Made by a program: the position numbers and the translations under genes
In this document: positions 8,315 to 17,064 of the stretch, piece by piece
Layout: each line of letters starts with the position of its first letter
Numbering within the stretch: position 1 is the first letter of the stretch
Assembly: GCA_015272155.1 (NCBI GenBank)
Contig: JACYME010000196.1
Span: 1-42,854 of the forward strand
Length of the DNA: 42,854 nt
Source of the DNA: Leptolyngbyaceae cyanobacterium T60_A2020_046
Lineage (GTDB): Bacteria > Cyanobacteriota > Cyanobacteriia > Phormidesmidales > Phormidesmidaceae
Direction of reading: 5' to 3'
Notes under the pieces: generated by a model
Database searches by the model: none
The model's input: only the letters and a program-made list of their open reading frames with translations
Told to the model about the DNA's origin: nothing

Positions 8315-8878
8315 GTGGATAGTCCCGCGCCTTCACCCTCCTCGGCTCCGTTGCAGCCGACCCCAAATCCTCAACAACTCGACAGTATCAAGGCCCAGCT
8401 TGACTTGGTATTGCTTGCCCTGGAAGCCTTGTTGGGCATCGGCTCTGAAGCCATGCTGGAGGCGGCAAAATCCCTCGATGTCGGAGCGCTCATGGGCGAT
8501 CGTGTCAGCTTGTGGCGGCTGCGGCAAGCCAGCCCCCTGCGCAAGGGCCAGGGCCGCAAAAAGCTGGATGTGGACGAGGCGCGATCGCTGACCTTGGTTT
8601 GTGCCCACCTAGCCCAGCAGCACCATACTCCCATTCGCCAAGCCATTGAGCGATTGGAGCAAGCCACCGCCCGCAACCAACCGCCCCACCGGGTGGCGAT
8701 GTTAGGCGACTACCTCGACGCCTTTAGCAACCTGTACGAAGAGCGCATGGAAGACCCCAATCTCACCATCGACACGCTGCGAGACTTGGCCTTCAAGCTC
8801 TTGGTTGATCTGCTGTTTTACAGCCAGTCGGGCGGGGCGCGGCGGTTGTGGATCGCGCTGCTAGAGCGATCGCGCTAA
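8315..8878 (+). CDS. DUF3038 family protein
   Basis: A 187-residue soluble protein of unknown function, found essentially in cyanobacteria. The start is GTG at 8315. The N-terminal 20 residues are Pro/Ser-rich and disordered; the rest is helical, including SIKAQLDLVLLALEALLGIG (24-43) and a C-terminal TLRDLAFKLLVDLLFYSQSG segment. The next gene, a DUF4335 protein, starts 15 bp after its stop. I recall the two families being neighbours in many cyanobacteria, which suggests they act together. There are no catalytic motifs. Confidence 0.75.
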   Translation: MDSPAPSPSSAPLQPTPNPQQLDSIKAQLDLVLLALEALLGIGSEAMLEAAKSLDVGALMGDRVSLWRLRQASPLRKGQGRKKLDVDEARSLTLVCAHLAQQHHTPIRQAIERLEQATARNQPPHRVAMLGDYLDAFSNLYEERMEDPNLTIDTLRDLAFKLLVDLLFYSQSGGARRLWIALLERSR

Positions 8879-8892
8879 GGGAAGCCTCCACC

Positions 8893-10173
8893 ATGAGTTC
8901 CGCCGTTCAACTCAGGGCACTACACTACGAAACCCCCACCGCCACACTCGCGGTGATGATGCGGGAAGCAGCCATTTCCCAATGGTCTGATCGGCCTGTG
9001 GTGGAGCCGCTGCGCTTTGAACTGCACATCACCGCACCACCCGACGGCGATGGCGCGACGGTGACCCTACGCGGCGATCGCGATCAGCTTCTCAGTCTGC
9101 AAGCCCTCGTGCAGAACTATATCGATAGTCAACTCAGCGGCACGGGGACGATGCCGCGATCGCCCAATAATTCCCCCACCCTAGTGCCCGAGGGGCTCAC
9201 TCGCCATCGATTCTACGGGGGGGCGCTGACCCCCGATGCCTCCACTGGCTTGATTCTCAATAGCCAACAGTTGGCCGATCTCGGCGAAATTTTTGACCAG
9301 CTTGAGCAGGCGGTGCGGGTGTTGCCCGTGGGGATCGCCGCCCGCCGTCAGCGGCCTTGGCGACAGTGGAGTGCCGCAGCGGGGCTAGTGATCGCGATTG
9401 GGGCAGCAACCCTCATTGCCACCCTGCCCACAACCACGCTGAATCAAACTGCACTGGAATCCCAGCCCGAGACATCCCGCCGCGACTCCGGCGCTGCCCC
9501 CGACGCGAGCCCAGAATCGCTCCCCCCGCCTGCGGAGCAAGACACGGCCCGCCCTGCGGAAGAACCTAACACGGTTGAGGAAGAGGCCAACGCGGGCAAT
9601 GCTACGCCCGACCCAGCGGCCCGTGAGCCGTCCCCAGCTTCGGAGGAAACGGAGTCCGCCCCCCCTGAAGCTGTGCCGCCGCCTGTAGCCCAGCGCCGTC
9701 CTGAAGTTCCGCCATCGGCCCCCGCCCCCGCGTCGCGTCCTCCGACACGCCCAGAGGATTCGCCCGCGCCACCTGTGGCGGATGATGATAGTGCTGCCAT
9801 TGCGATCGCGCCGGAGCCCTTTTCGAGTCGTGCCGATGCGAGCCCGTCGGCGCAGGCCGAATCTGGCGCGATCGCCCTGCGCCGGAGCCCTACCCCGCCC
9901 GCGCTGATTCCGTTGCAGGCCCAACTCACGGAGGCCTGGGAACCGCCGCCCGAACTCGATGCCCCCTTGGACTACGCGCTTCAGATCACCACAGATGGCA
10001 CCCTCGCTGAAGTCACCGCTACGGATGCGCTGGCAGAACGCTATCGCGATCGCGTCCCCTTGCCAGAGATTGGCAGCGCGATCGCGCCCCCCAACGAATT
10101 TCGCACCCTGGGCGTTCAGTTCTTCCCCGATGGACAGGTCAGCGTCAGCGATCGCACCCCATCGCCCGAGTGA
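8893..10173 (+). CDS. DUF4335 family single-pass membrane protein
   Basis: A 426-residue protein with three parts. The N-terminal domain (1 to about 145, starting MSSAVQLRALHYETPTATLA) is the DUF4335-like fold. A membrane helix follows at about residues 160-182 (WSAAAGLVIAIGAATLIATL). A roughly 150-residue linker very rich in Pro, Ala, Glu and Ser comes next, then a compact C-terminal domain from about 345 (LIPLQAQLTEAWEPPPELDA onward, to VSVSDRTPSPE). The ATG at 8893 is chosen over the in-frame 8848, which lies inside the DUF3038 gene. The linker would let the C-terminal domain extend well away from the membrane. It is probably cotranscribed with DUF3038. Function is unknown. Confidence 0.75.
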   Translation: MSSAVQLRALHYETPTATLAVMMREAAISQWSDRPVVEPLRFELHITAPPDGDGATVTLRGDRDQLLSLQALVQNYIDSQLSGTGTMPRSPNNSPTLVPEGLTRHRFYGGALTPDASTGLILNSQQLADLGEIFDQLEQAVRVLPVGIAARRQRPWRQWSAAAGLVIAIGAATLIATLPTTTLNQTALESQPETSRRDSGAAPDASPESLPPPAEQDTARPAEEPNTVEEEANAGNATPDPAAREPSPASEETESAPPEAVPPPVAQRRPEVPPSAPAPASRPPTRPEDSPAPPVADDDSAAIAIAPEPFSSRADASPSAQAESGAIALRRSPTPPALIPLQAQLTEAWEPPPELDAPLDYALQITTDGTLAEVTATDALAERYRDRVPLPEIGSAIAPPNEFRTLGVQFFPDGQVSVSDRTPSPE

Positions 10174-10437
10174 GTGCCTGCACCGGAATTTGGGGTGGGG
10201 CGTATGCCAAGCCTTGATAAAGGCGATCGCGACGTTGATGAAGTTACCAACAAGCCTCCGTGAATTTACGGCCTCTTAACCCAATGACAGTCCGGGCTTA
10301 ATGCCAACTCAGTACTTTTGCGTAGTGCTCGTATCTTTGGTGACCGTTCACTCGCGCCAAAGGTGCTGGCATTTTGCAAACTTGCCTGAGCCTCAGCCCC
10401 TACACTACGGCTGTTTTGCCAGTAAGGAGTTGATTTT

Positions 10438-12204
10438 GTGGCGATTGTTCACCGGGTAGGTTTGCATCCTGTGCTGTTTGTCATTCACGTAGAGCAATCC
10501 ATGATGACTATTCGTTCTTTTACAGCCTTGGTGGTGCCAACCGCCGTAGCTTTGGGCGCGCTGGCTACCCCCGCGAATGCCGCCAGCCTACAGGTGCTCG
10601 GCACCTATGAAACCGGTGTTTTTGCCCAAGGGGCTGCCGAAATTGCCGCCTACGATGCGGCGTCCCGTCGCTTGTTTGTGGTCAACGCCAACGCCAACAC
10701 CATCGACATTCTCGACATTTCTACCCCCCCCACGCCCACCATGTTCAACACCATCAATATCAACTTGCTGGGGGGAGATTTTGGCGGTGTCAATAGTGTC
10801 GCGGTCTACAACGGCCTCGTGGCGGCTGCGGTGGAAGCGAACGTGGCGCAAAATCCGGGCAGCGTCGTCTTTTTCGACATTGACGGCATTTTTCAAAACG
10901 CGGTGCGGGTTGGGGCACTGCCCGACATGCTGACCTTTACCCCCGATGGCACCAAAGTGCTGATCGCCAATGAAGGCGAGCCCAACAGCGACTACACTGT
11001 CGATCCGGAAGGCTCGGTCAGCATTATCGATGTTTCGGGCGGGGTTGCAGGGCTCACCGATGGTGATGTGCGCTTTGCTACCTTCAACGCCTTCGACAGC
11101 CAGCGGGATGCCTTGATTGCGGCTGGGGTGCGGATTTTTGGGCCGGGGGCCAGCGTGTCCCAAGACCTAGAGCCGGAATATATTGCCGTGGCTCCCGATG
11201 GCAAGACGGCCTGGGTGGCGTTGCAGGAAAACAATGCGATCGCCATTCTGGATCTTGAACTGGGCGAATTCACCGACATTCTGCCCTTGGGCTACAAGGA
11301 TCACAGCCTGCCAGGGAATGGGTTGGATGCCAGCGATCGCGATGGGGCAATCAACATCGCGACCTTTCCCAACCTGTTTGGCATGTATCAGCCCGACGCG
11401 ATCGCCAGCTTTGCAGTCGATGGCGTGACCTATTACGCCACTGCAAACGAAGGCGACGCCCGCGACTACGATGCCTTCTCCGAAGAAGCTCGGGTCAACA
11501 GCCTTTCCCTGGATCCGACAGCCTTCCCCAATGCGGCGGAACTGCAAGCCAAGGGCGCTTTGGGTCGTCTGACCGTAACCACCACCCTTGGCCAAAATGC
11601 CAACGGCGACTATGAAGCGCTCTATGTGTTTGGGGGGCGGTCGTTCTCTATTTGGCGCGAAGATGGCAGCCTCGTGTGGGACAGCGGCGACCAGTTTGAG
11701 CAAATTTTGGCACAGGTGCTGCCCGAAAACTTCAACGCCAACAATGACGAAAATCAATCCTTTGACCGCCGCAGTGATAACAAAGGGCCAGAGCCCGAAG
11801 GCATCACCATCGGTCAAATTGGCGATCGCATCTACGCCTTTATTGGGCTAGAGCGCGTCGGCGGCATCATGATGTACGACGTGACCAACCCGGCGAATCC
11901 CCGCTTTGTCACCTACAGCAACAACCGCAACTTTGACGTAGCCTTTGATGAAACCAACTTCCAAGCGGCGGGTGACTTGGGGCCAGAAGGGTTGCTGTTC
12001 ATCAAGGCTGCCGACAGCCCCAATGGGCAAAACCTGTTGGTGGTGGCCAATGAAGTCAGCGGCACCACGACGCTCTACGGCATCGTTACCGATGATGAAG
12101 GCGACGACGGTGATGGTACAGAATCTGTGCCTGAGCCCGGTGCGGTGCTGGGGCTGCTGGCGATCGCATCGGTGGGAGCGCTGCGCCTGAAGCGATCGCG
12201 CTAG
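10438..12204 (+). CDS. Secreted choice-of-anchor I beta-propeller protein with PEP-CTERM tail
   Basis: A 588-residue exported protein. The core, from about residue 48, carries repeated beta-propeller-like blades (FVVNANANTIDILDIS, PDGTKVLIANEGEPNSDYTV, APDGKTAWVALQENNAIAIL) typical of the choice-of-anchor I family found in secreted or surface proteins. The C-terminus has VPEP, a hydrophobic helix and a basic end (LKRSR): a PEP-CTERM signal for exosortase processing and cell-surface or matrix delivery. Two starts are possible. GTG at 10438 has a strong AAGGAG 8 nt upstream and gives a long signal region. The ATG at 10501 gives a standard signal peptide (MMTIRSFTALVVPTAVALGA) ending ANA. An intrinsic terminator follows at 12247. 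The exosortase is not in this window. Confidence 0.85.
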   Translation: MAIVHRVGLHPVLFVIHVEQSMMTIRSFTALVVPTAVALGALATPANAASLQVLGTYETGVFAQGAAEIAAYDAASRRLFVVNANANTIDILDISTPPTPTMFNTININLLGGDFGGVNSVAVYNGLVAAAVEANVAQNPGSVVFFDIDGIFQNAVRVGALPDMLTFTPDGTKVLIANEGEPNSDYTVDPEGSVSIIDVSGGVAGLTDGDVRFATFNAFDSQRDALIAAGVRIFGPGASVSQDLEPEYIAVAPDGKTAWVALQENNAIAILDLELGEFTDILPLGYKDHSLPGNGLDASDRDGAINIATFPNLFGMYQPDAIASFAVDGVTYYATANEGDARDYDAFSEEARVNSLSLDPTAFPNAAELQAKGALGRLTVTTTLGQNANGDYEALYVFGGRSFSIWREDGSLVWDSGDQFEQILAQVLPENFNANNDENQSFDRRSDNKGPEPEGITIGQIGDRIYAFIGLERVGGIMMYDVTNPANPRFVTYSNNRNFDVAFDETNFQAAGDLGPEGLLFIKAADSPNGQNLLVVANEVSGTTTLYGIVTDDEGDDGDGTESVPEPGAVLGLLAIASVGALRLKRSR

Positions 12205-12246
12205 GCCCCTTTGCCTCACCGTCACGTCACGGTCATTTTGTGTTCT

Positions 12247-12282
12247 ACTGCCCTTTGTGTCACAGGCAAGGGGCAGTTTTTT
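12247..12282 (+). terminator. Intrinsic terminator of the PEP-CTERM gene
   Basis: Stem ACTGCCCTTTG (12247-12257) and CAAGGGGCAGT (12267-12277) is 11 bp with one G-U wobble and a 9-nt loop, followed by a run of six T. It is a textbook Rho-independent terminator 43 bp after the stop codon. Confidence 0.85.
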
Positions 12283-12415
12283 GGGGCGCTGCTGACGGCG
12301 ATCGCGCCATGCCCAAAGTTCAATTTTTTTAGCAGCAATTGATACGAAGCGCAGCGACATCATCTGCATAAATGGTGAGAATGCAACGGGGCGGCCCCCG
12401 ATCGATTGAGCATCC

Positions 12416-13351
12416 ATGCGCTTAGAACAGCTCGAAGCATTTTTATCGGTCGCTGACACTGGCAGTTTTCAGGCGGCGGCTCGCCACTGCGGCGTCACCC
12501 AGTCCACCATTAGCCGCCAAATTCAAGCTCTCGAAGTTGAACTCGACGCCACCCTATTTCACCGCATGGCCCAGGTCAAGCTCACCGTTGCGGGGGAAGC
12601 CTTGCTGCCTCGGGCGCGGCGCATCTGCCAAGATTGGCAACTGGCAACCCGTGAAATCGCGGATCTGATGGCGGGTCAGCAGCCGGAGTTGTGTGTCGCG
12701 GCGATTCATTCTGTCTGCTCCCACCTGCTGCCGCCCGTGCTTCAGCAGTTTTGCCAAGATTATCCCCATGTGCAAATGCGGGTAACGGCCTTGGGCAGCG
12801 ATCGCTCCCTCAAGGTATTGCGCGATGGCTTGGTGGATATCGCGATCGTGATGGATAACGAACGCCTCGCCACCAGCCTAGACATGCAGGTTATCCCCCT
12901 GTATCAAGAGCCGGTGGAGGTGTTGATGGGGGTCGATCATCCCCTCACCGAGCACCCCAGGGTGCCGTGGGCAGCACTGGCGCAATATCCCCACGTGGTG
13001 TTTAAGGACGGCTATGGGATGCAGCGCCTTGTGCAGGCACAGTTTGAGCAAAGCGGCGGCACCCTCCACGCTGCGCTAGAGCTGAATACGCTGGATGCCT
13101 TTCGGGGGGTGGTGCGTCAGGGGCAAATGGTGGCGCTGCTGCCTCAGTCGGCGCTGGCAGACAGCCGCCACGATCCGGCACTGGCGGTGCGTCCGACGGA
13201 GGCTCCGGTTCTGACTCGGCGGGTCGTCTTAGTGACAACGCGCGATCGCGCCGCCATTCCGCCCATTCAGCACTTCTGTCACTTAGTCCACGAGCGCGGG
13301 GCGGTGTTTTTGTCGCCGCCAGAGTTGTCTGAGCTGTTGTCCATGCGCTAG
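12416..13351 (+). CDS. LysR-family transcriptional regulator
   Basis: A 311-residue LysR-type regulator. The N-terminal winged HTH is canonical: MRLEQLEAFLSVADTGSFQA then AARHCGVTQSTISRQIQALE (helix-turn-helix about 22-41). A periplasmic-binding-like effector domain runs from about residue 90 to 295. Cysteines in the hinge/effector region (CVAAIHSVCSHLL, about 95-107) are notable but their meaning is unclear. LysR targets are usually adjacent; here the next gene in the same direction is the TrpD-like protein (13523), with 171 bp between. The region upstream to the PEP-CTERM terminator (12283-12415) should hold its promoter. The inducer cannot be inferred. Confidence 0.85.
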   Translation: MRLEQLEAFLSVADTGSFQAAARHCGVTQSTISRQIQALEVELDATLFHRMAQVKLTVAGEALLPRARRICQDWQLATREIADLMAGQQPELCVAAIHSVCSHLLPPVLQQFCQDYPHVQMRVTALGSDRSLKVLRDGLVDIAIVMDNERLATSLDMQVIPLYQEPVEVLMGVDHPLTEHPRVPWAALAQYPHVVFKDGYGMQRLVQAQFEQSGGTLHAALELNTLDAFRGVVRQGQMVALLPQSALADSRHDPALAVRPTEAPVLTRRVVLVTTRDRAAIPPIQHFCHLVHERGAVFLSPPELSELLSMR

Positions 13352-13522
13352 GGCAGGCCAGCCGCTGCCGCGACGGGCATCGCCCCGACTCGGTTCGGTT
13401 CGGTGCGTTGATCCTGCCGCCGCTTGCATCCCTGGCTCGTTCCCCTGGGGTGAGCGCCCCTGAAGTTTAGACCTTTCCCACTGTTCTTTTCCCATCCTTT
13501 GCCGAGTTGCGTCCAGGGCATC

Positions 13523-14587
13523 ATGAGTCAGGTTTTTCGCGAATTTCTTAAAAAGGTCGGCAGTGGTAGCCACACCTCCAAGCCCCTCACCCGCGATGAA
13601 GCCGCTGAGGCTGGACGGCTCATGCTCACCCAAGCCGCCACCCCGGCACAAATTGGGGCATTTCTCATTGCCCACCGCATCAAGCGCCCGACCCCCGAGG
13701 AGTTGGCGGGCTTTCTCGATGCCTATGCCGATTTGGGGCCGATGATGATGCCGATCGAAACTGCGCACCCAGTGGTGGTGTTGGGCTGTCCCTATGATGG
13801 GCGATCGCGGACGGCTCCGGTCACGCCCATCACCGCGCTGATGCTCGCGGCGTCAGGCATTCCCGTATTGCTGCACGGGGGCGATCGCATGCCCACCAAG
13901 TCTGGGCTACCGCTCGTTGACCTGTGGCGACGGTTGGGTCTGAGCTTCGATCGTCTCACCCTGGGGCAATCGCGCCAACTGCTGCAAGACACTGGGCTGG
14001 GTTTTGTGTACCTGCCCACCCATTTTCCCGAAGCGCAAGCCCTGGTTCCCTATCGCGAACAAATTGGAAAACGCCCGCCCCTGGCAACGCTGGAGCTATT
14101 TTGGTGCCCCTATGGCGGCAATGCGCACATCGTGGTCGGTTACGTGCATCCCCCCACGGAGGGGTTAGCCCAGGACACCCTGCGCCACCAAGGCCGCGAT
14201 CGCATTTCCACCATTAAAGGACTGGAGGGCAGCCCCGACCTATCCCGCAGCCGCACCGCCATCATCGGTACCACCCGCCCTGACGGCACCCTCGATCGCC
14301 TCCTGCTACATCCCCACGACTATGGCTTTGGCAGCGAAGACGTGCCCCTAGACGATGAGGCGACCTACCTCGATGACCTGGCCGCAACCGTCGCGGGGCA
14401 TCCCAGCCCCTTGGCCCAATCTGCAGTGTGGAATGGGGGCTTTTATCTCTGGCATTTTGGGGTGGTAGACACCCTAGAAGCGGGGTTCGATCGCGCCAAA
14501 ACGCTGTTGACTGCGGGCAGCCTTGTAGCTAAGGTCAGCGAAATCGAAGCGGCGATCGCGCGCCTGACCGCCATTCCCGGAGAATAG
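13523..14587 (+). CDS. Anthranilate phosphoribosyltransferase-like (TrpD2-type) protein
   Basis: A 354-residue member of the glycosyltransferase family 3 / TrpD superfamily. The helical N-terminal domain is recognisable (LTRDEAAEAGRLMLTQAATP then AQIGAFLIAHRIKRPTPEEL). The phosphoribosyl-binding region reads GCPYDGRSRTAPVTPITALM and then GIPVLLHGGDRMPTKSG, where a genuine TrpD has the GTGGD...NIST loop and HGNRSVSSKSG. The PRPP/Mg-binding glycine loop is therefore absent. It is more likely a TrpD2-like paralogue (E. coli YbiB binds nucleic acid) than the tryptophan enzyme. ATG 13523 is preferred over TTG at 13499. It follows the LysR gene and is convergent with the permease at 14602. Confidence 0.75.
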   Translation: MSQVFREFLKKVGSGSHTSKPLTRDEAAEAGRLMLTQAATPAQIGAFLIAHRIKRPTPEELAGFLDAYADLGPMMMPIETAHPVVVLGCPYDGRSRTAPVTPITALMLAASGIPVLLHGGDRMPTKSGLPLVDLWRRLGLSFDRLTLGQSRQLLQDTGLGFVYLPTHFPEAQALVPYREQIGKRPPLATLELFWCPYGGNAHIVVGYVHPPTEGLAQDTLRHQGRDRISTIKGLEGSPDLSRSRTAIIGTTRPDGTLDRLLLHPHDYGFGSEDVPLDDEATYLDDLAATVAGHPSPLAQSAVWNGGFYLWHFGVVDTLEAGFDRAKTLLTAGSLVAKVSEIEAAIARLTAIPGE

Positions 14588-14601
14588 CCCCGCGATCGCG
14601 C

Positions 14602-15711
14602 CTAGGATTCCGATGATTCCGCCAGGGGCAATTCCTCCACCGGAGCCGCCGTCACCAACACCGACTCCGCCACCGGCTTCCCCTTTTCCAGCACATCCAC
14701 AACCCAGGCTTCTTCAATCCAGGTTTTTGCCACCACTGCCAAGGGCAGCGCCAAAATCAACCCCAGCGGCCCCAAAAATGTCGCAAAAAAGATCTGGGCA
14801 ATCAGCGTCGCCGCAGGCAGCAGCGAGACTTGCTTTTGCATCATCATCGGGCTAAACCAATAGCTCTCCAGGTTTTGGATGAGCACATACAGCACCATGA
14901 CGGCGATCGCACTGCCAAAGGACTGGGAAAACGCCACAATAATCGGAAAAATTGCACTTAGGGCCGGGCCAATATTTGGAATAAAGTTAAACATGCCCGC
15001 CAGCATGGCATTGGCAAAAGGATAGGGCACCTGTAACACCAACAGACCCACAAAACTCAACGTCGCCACAAAGAGCGAGTTAATCGACACCCCACCCAGC
15101 CAGGAAATCAACGCAAATTCACACTTCGTCAAAATCTCATCCGCCCGTCGCCGATACCATGACGGAAACAGCCGCAAAAGCAACCGCCGATAGGCCATCG
15201 GATCACTCAGCAGCATCAGCGTCAGCACCAGCACCAACAACAGTTGCAGCAAAATTGCCAGCGACCCCGAAAAGAAGCTCAGGAAGTTGCCAAAGACTTG
15301 ACTGCCCAAGTTGGCAAACTGAGCGATCAGATCAGAAAAATTCGGCAGCTCCATCTGGGTAAATTGGCTGGGCAACCACCCTGGAGGGTTTTCGAGCACC
15401 TCATTTCCCCAGGTCACAAGGCGGTTAAACCCTTCTGGAATTAGCTTCAGCAGTTGCTCAAATTGCCCCACAAACAGCGGCAGCACTAAAACAACCAGCA
15501 AGACCGCCGCCAAAGCCACAATCCCCAAAGCCAAGGGCACCGCCTGCCCCCGGGGCACGCGAAACCATCCCACCAACCGCCGCACGAGCCGATTGAGGGC
15601 GATCGCCAGCACCGCCGCTGCAAAAAACAGCAGCAAAATCTGCCGAAACTGCCACACAATCACAAGGGTAATGCCCAAGCACAGCAAACTGACCCAATCC
15701 CCAAGCTTCAC
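14602..15711 (-). CDS. AI-2E family (UPF0118/PerM-like) transporter
   Basis: A 369-residue inner-membrane permease of the AI-2 exporter-like superfamily, whose members export small molecules or act as ion/proton antiporters; the substrate here is unknown. Hydrophobic segments include WVSLLCLGITLVIVWQFRQI and ILLLFFAAAVLAIALNRLV at the N-terminus, and several between about 150 and 345 (LAILLQLLLVLVLTLMLL, FVGLLVLQVPYPFANAML, LGPLGLILALPLAVV). The start is probably the GTG at 15711 (KLGDW follows), which has GGGGAGAG 5 nt upstream. The GTG at 15726 is also possible. It converges on the TrpD-like gene with only 14 bp between stops. Confidence 0.85.
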   Translation of the reverse strand: MKLGDWVSLLCLGITLVIVWQFRQILLLFFAAAVLAIALNRLVRRLVGWFRVPRGQAVPLALGIVALAAVLLVVLVLPLFVGQFEQLLKLIPEGFNRLVTWGNEVLENPPGWLPSQFTQMELPNFSDLIAQFANLGSQVFGNFLSFFSGSLAILLQLLLVLVLTLMLLSDPMAYRRLLLRLFPSWYRRRADEILTKCEFALISWLGGVSINSLFVATLSFVGLLVLQVPYPFANAMLAGMFNFIPNIGPALSAIFPIIVAFSQSFGSAIAVMVLYVLIQNLESYWFSPMMMQKQVSLLPAATLIAQIFFATFLGPLGLILALPLAVVAKTWIEEAWVVDVLEKGKPVAESVLVTAAPVEELPLAESSES

Positions 15712-15726
15712 GGCATCTCTCCCCAC

Positions 15727-16208
15727 AGCACATCCGCTTAGCCAGGATTTTAAGCGGTGTCGGGAGCAATGGACACCACCCCAAAATCAAATCGAACTCA
15801 TGCCGCTGAACACGCAGAACACCCGCCACATTGCAAAATTCCCCTCTGCCCTCTTGCTCAAAGGAGCACCAAGTTCAAGGAGCACCAAGTTCAAGGAATA
15901 CCCGCTAGGCAACCCTTCAGCATGTTGCAAAGACCCGAGGTGCGTACGCCCTGACGTGTAGGCTTCCAAGCAGCAAGAGCGCCTACGGTTATGCATTGGC
16001 ACATCACCATCCGCCGCTGGCCCACCCATCACCCCAAAACGCGCTCATCAGACCTCTTCCCACAACCTGGCCTGCCCTGGCCCTACAGATTTGTAGCGTC
16101 GTCCCAGCTAGACTGGAAACTAAGCACACTCCAACTGGTTTTACTCGGCTCTGGTGAAACCGAATTGTAGCTGTTGTGCCCCATACCATTGCTCAGGAAG
16201 CGCTAGCC
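15727..16208. other. Intergenic region with a short tandem repeat
   Basis: No convincing gene in about 480 bp between the divergent permease and Uma2 genes. It contains two exact copies of a 16-bp unit, AAGGAGCACCAAGTTC, at 15861-15876 and 15877-15892, followed by a 5-bp partial third. Both flanking promoters must lie here, but I cannot assign hexamers with confidence. Confidence 0.5.
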
Positions 16209-16988
16209 ATGGTTCAAGCTCAGCCCCGCACTGGCCCGGTCATCACTTGGCCCCCCCTCCCCGACGACTTCAAGCTGATCGACGACCCGGTGGAAAATAT
16301 TCAACAGCCCCCCCTCGCCGCCGCCCTCACCGATGCCCTGGGGGCAGCTCAGCGCATTCGCCCCGAGATGCTAATTGGCTCCAACTTTGGCCTCGTGGCT
16401 GGGGTAGACACCGAAACCGTGGTCAAAGCGCCCGACTGGTTCTATGTGCCTCGGGCGAACCCAGTCCCAGAGGGGTTGGTGCGCCGCAGCTATACCCCAA
16501 GTCTGGAAGGGGATCCCGTTGCCGTGGTGATGGAATTTTTGTCCGCCGATGACAACGGTGAGCTATCCATTCGATCGCTCCCCCCCTACGGCAAGCTCTA
16601 CTTCTACGAGCAAATTTTGCAGGTGCCCGTCTATGTCATTTACGAGCCCATGCGCGCCCGATTAGAGGTGCGGCATCTGCAAAATGGTCGCTATGAGCTG
16701 CAACCCGCCGACACAACAGGGCGATTTTGGATTGAGCCTCTGGGGCTATTTCTGGGGGTTTGGCGAGGAGAGCGACTGGCCCAAACCCTGAACTGGCTGC
16801 GCTGGTGGGATGCTGATGGCAACCTACTGCTCTGGAGTGCGGAGCAGGCCGAAGCCGAGCGTCAGCGCGCCGAAGCCGAGCGCCAGCGCGCCGAAGCCGA
16901 GCGCCAGCGCGCCGAAGCCGAGCGCCAGCGCGCTGAACGCCTCGCAAACCTGCTCCGAGATCAAGGCATTGACCCCGACCAAATTTAG
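16209..16988 (+). CDS. Uma2-family putative endonuclease with coiled-coil tail
   Basis: A 259-residue protein of the Uma2 (DUF820) family, PD-(D/E)xK nuclease-like, very expanded in cyanobacteria and of unknown target. Putative catalytic residues are the Asp in VKAPDWFYVP, the Glu in VVMEFLSADD and the Lys in YGKLYFYEQI. The C-terminus has four perfect AEAERQR heptads, a charged coiled coil, encoded by a 21-bp DNA repeat from 16851 to about 16934. ATG 16209 has AGGAAG 8 nt upstream. A GTG at 16176 would add 11 residues. It is monocistronic. Confidence 0.75.
   Translation: MVQAQPRTGPVITWPPLPDDFKLIDDPVENIQQPPLAAALTDALGAAQRIRPEMLIGSNFGLVAGVDTETVVKAPDWFYVPRANPVPEGLVRRSYTPSLEGDPVAVVMEFLSADDNGELSIRSLPPYGKLYFYEQILQVPVYVIYEPMRARLEVRHLQNGRYELQPADTTGRFWIEPLGLFLGVWRGERLAQTLNWLRWWDADGNLLLWSAEQAEAERQRAEAERQRAEAERQRAEAERQRAERLANLLRDQGIDPDQI
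16851..16934 (+). repeat. Four 21-bp tandem repeats within the Uma2-like gene
   Basis: Four successive 21-bp units begin GAAGCCGAGCGYCAGCGCGCC and encode AEAERQR heptads. Units two and three are identical at the DNA level; the first differs at one third position (CGT for CGC). Near identity suggests recent slippage and possible length polymorphism between strains. Confidence 0.8.
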
Positions 16989-17064
16989 ACCCGGTCGGGG
17001 ATAGTTAAAGCCGAATACCCCGCTTCTGTCACTTCAGGCAGGGGAAAAGATGTGCCTTAAGCTT

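Noticed and set aside
10174-10437. CTTAACCCA as a possible Pho box upstream of the PEP-CTERM gene
   Set aside because: Only one imperfect unit is present; functional cyanobacterial Pho boxes have several tandem units.
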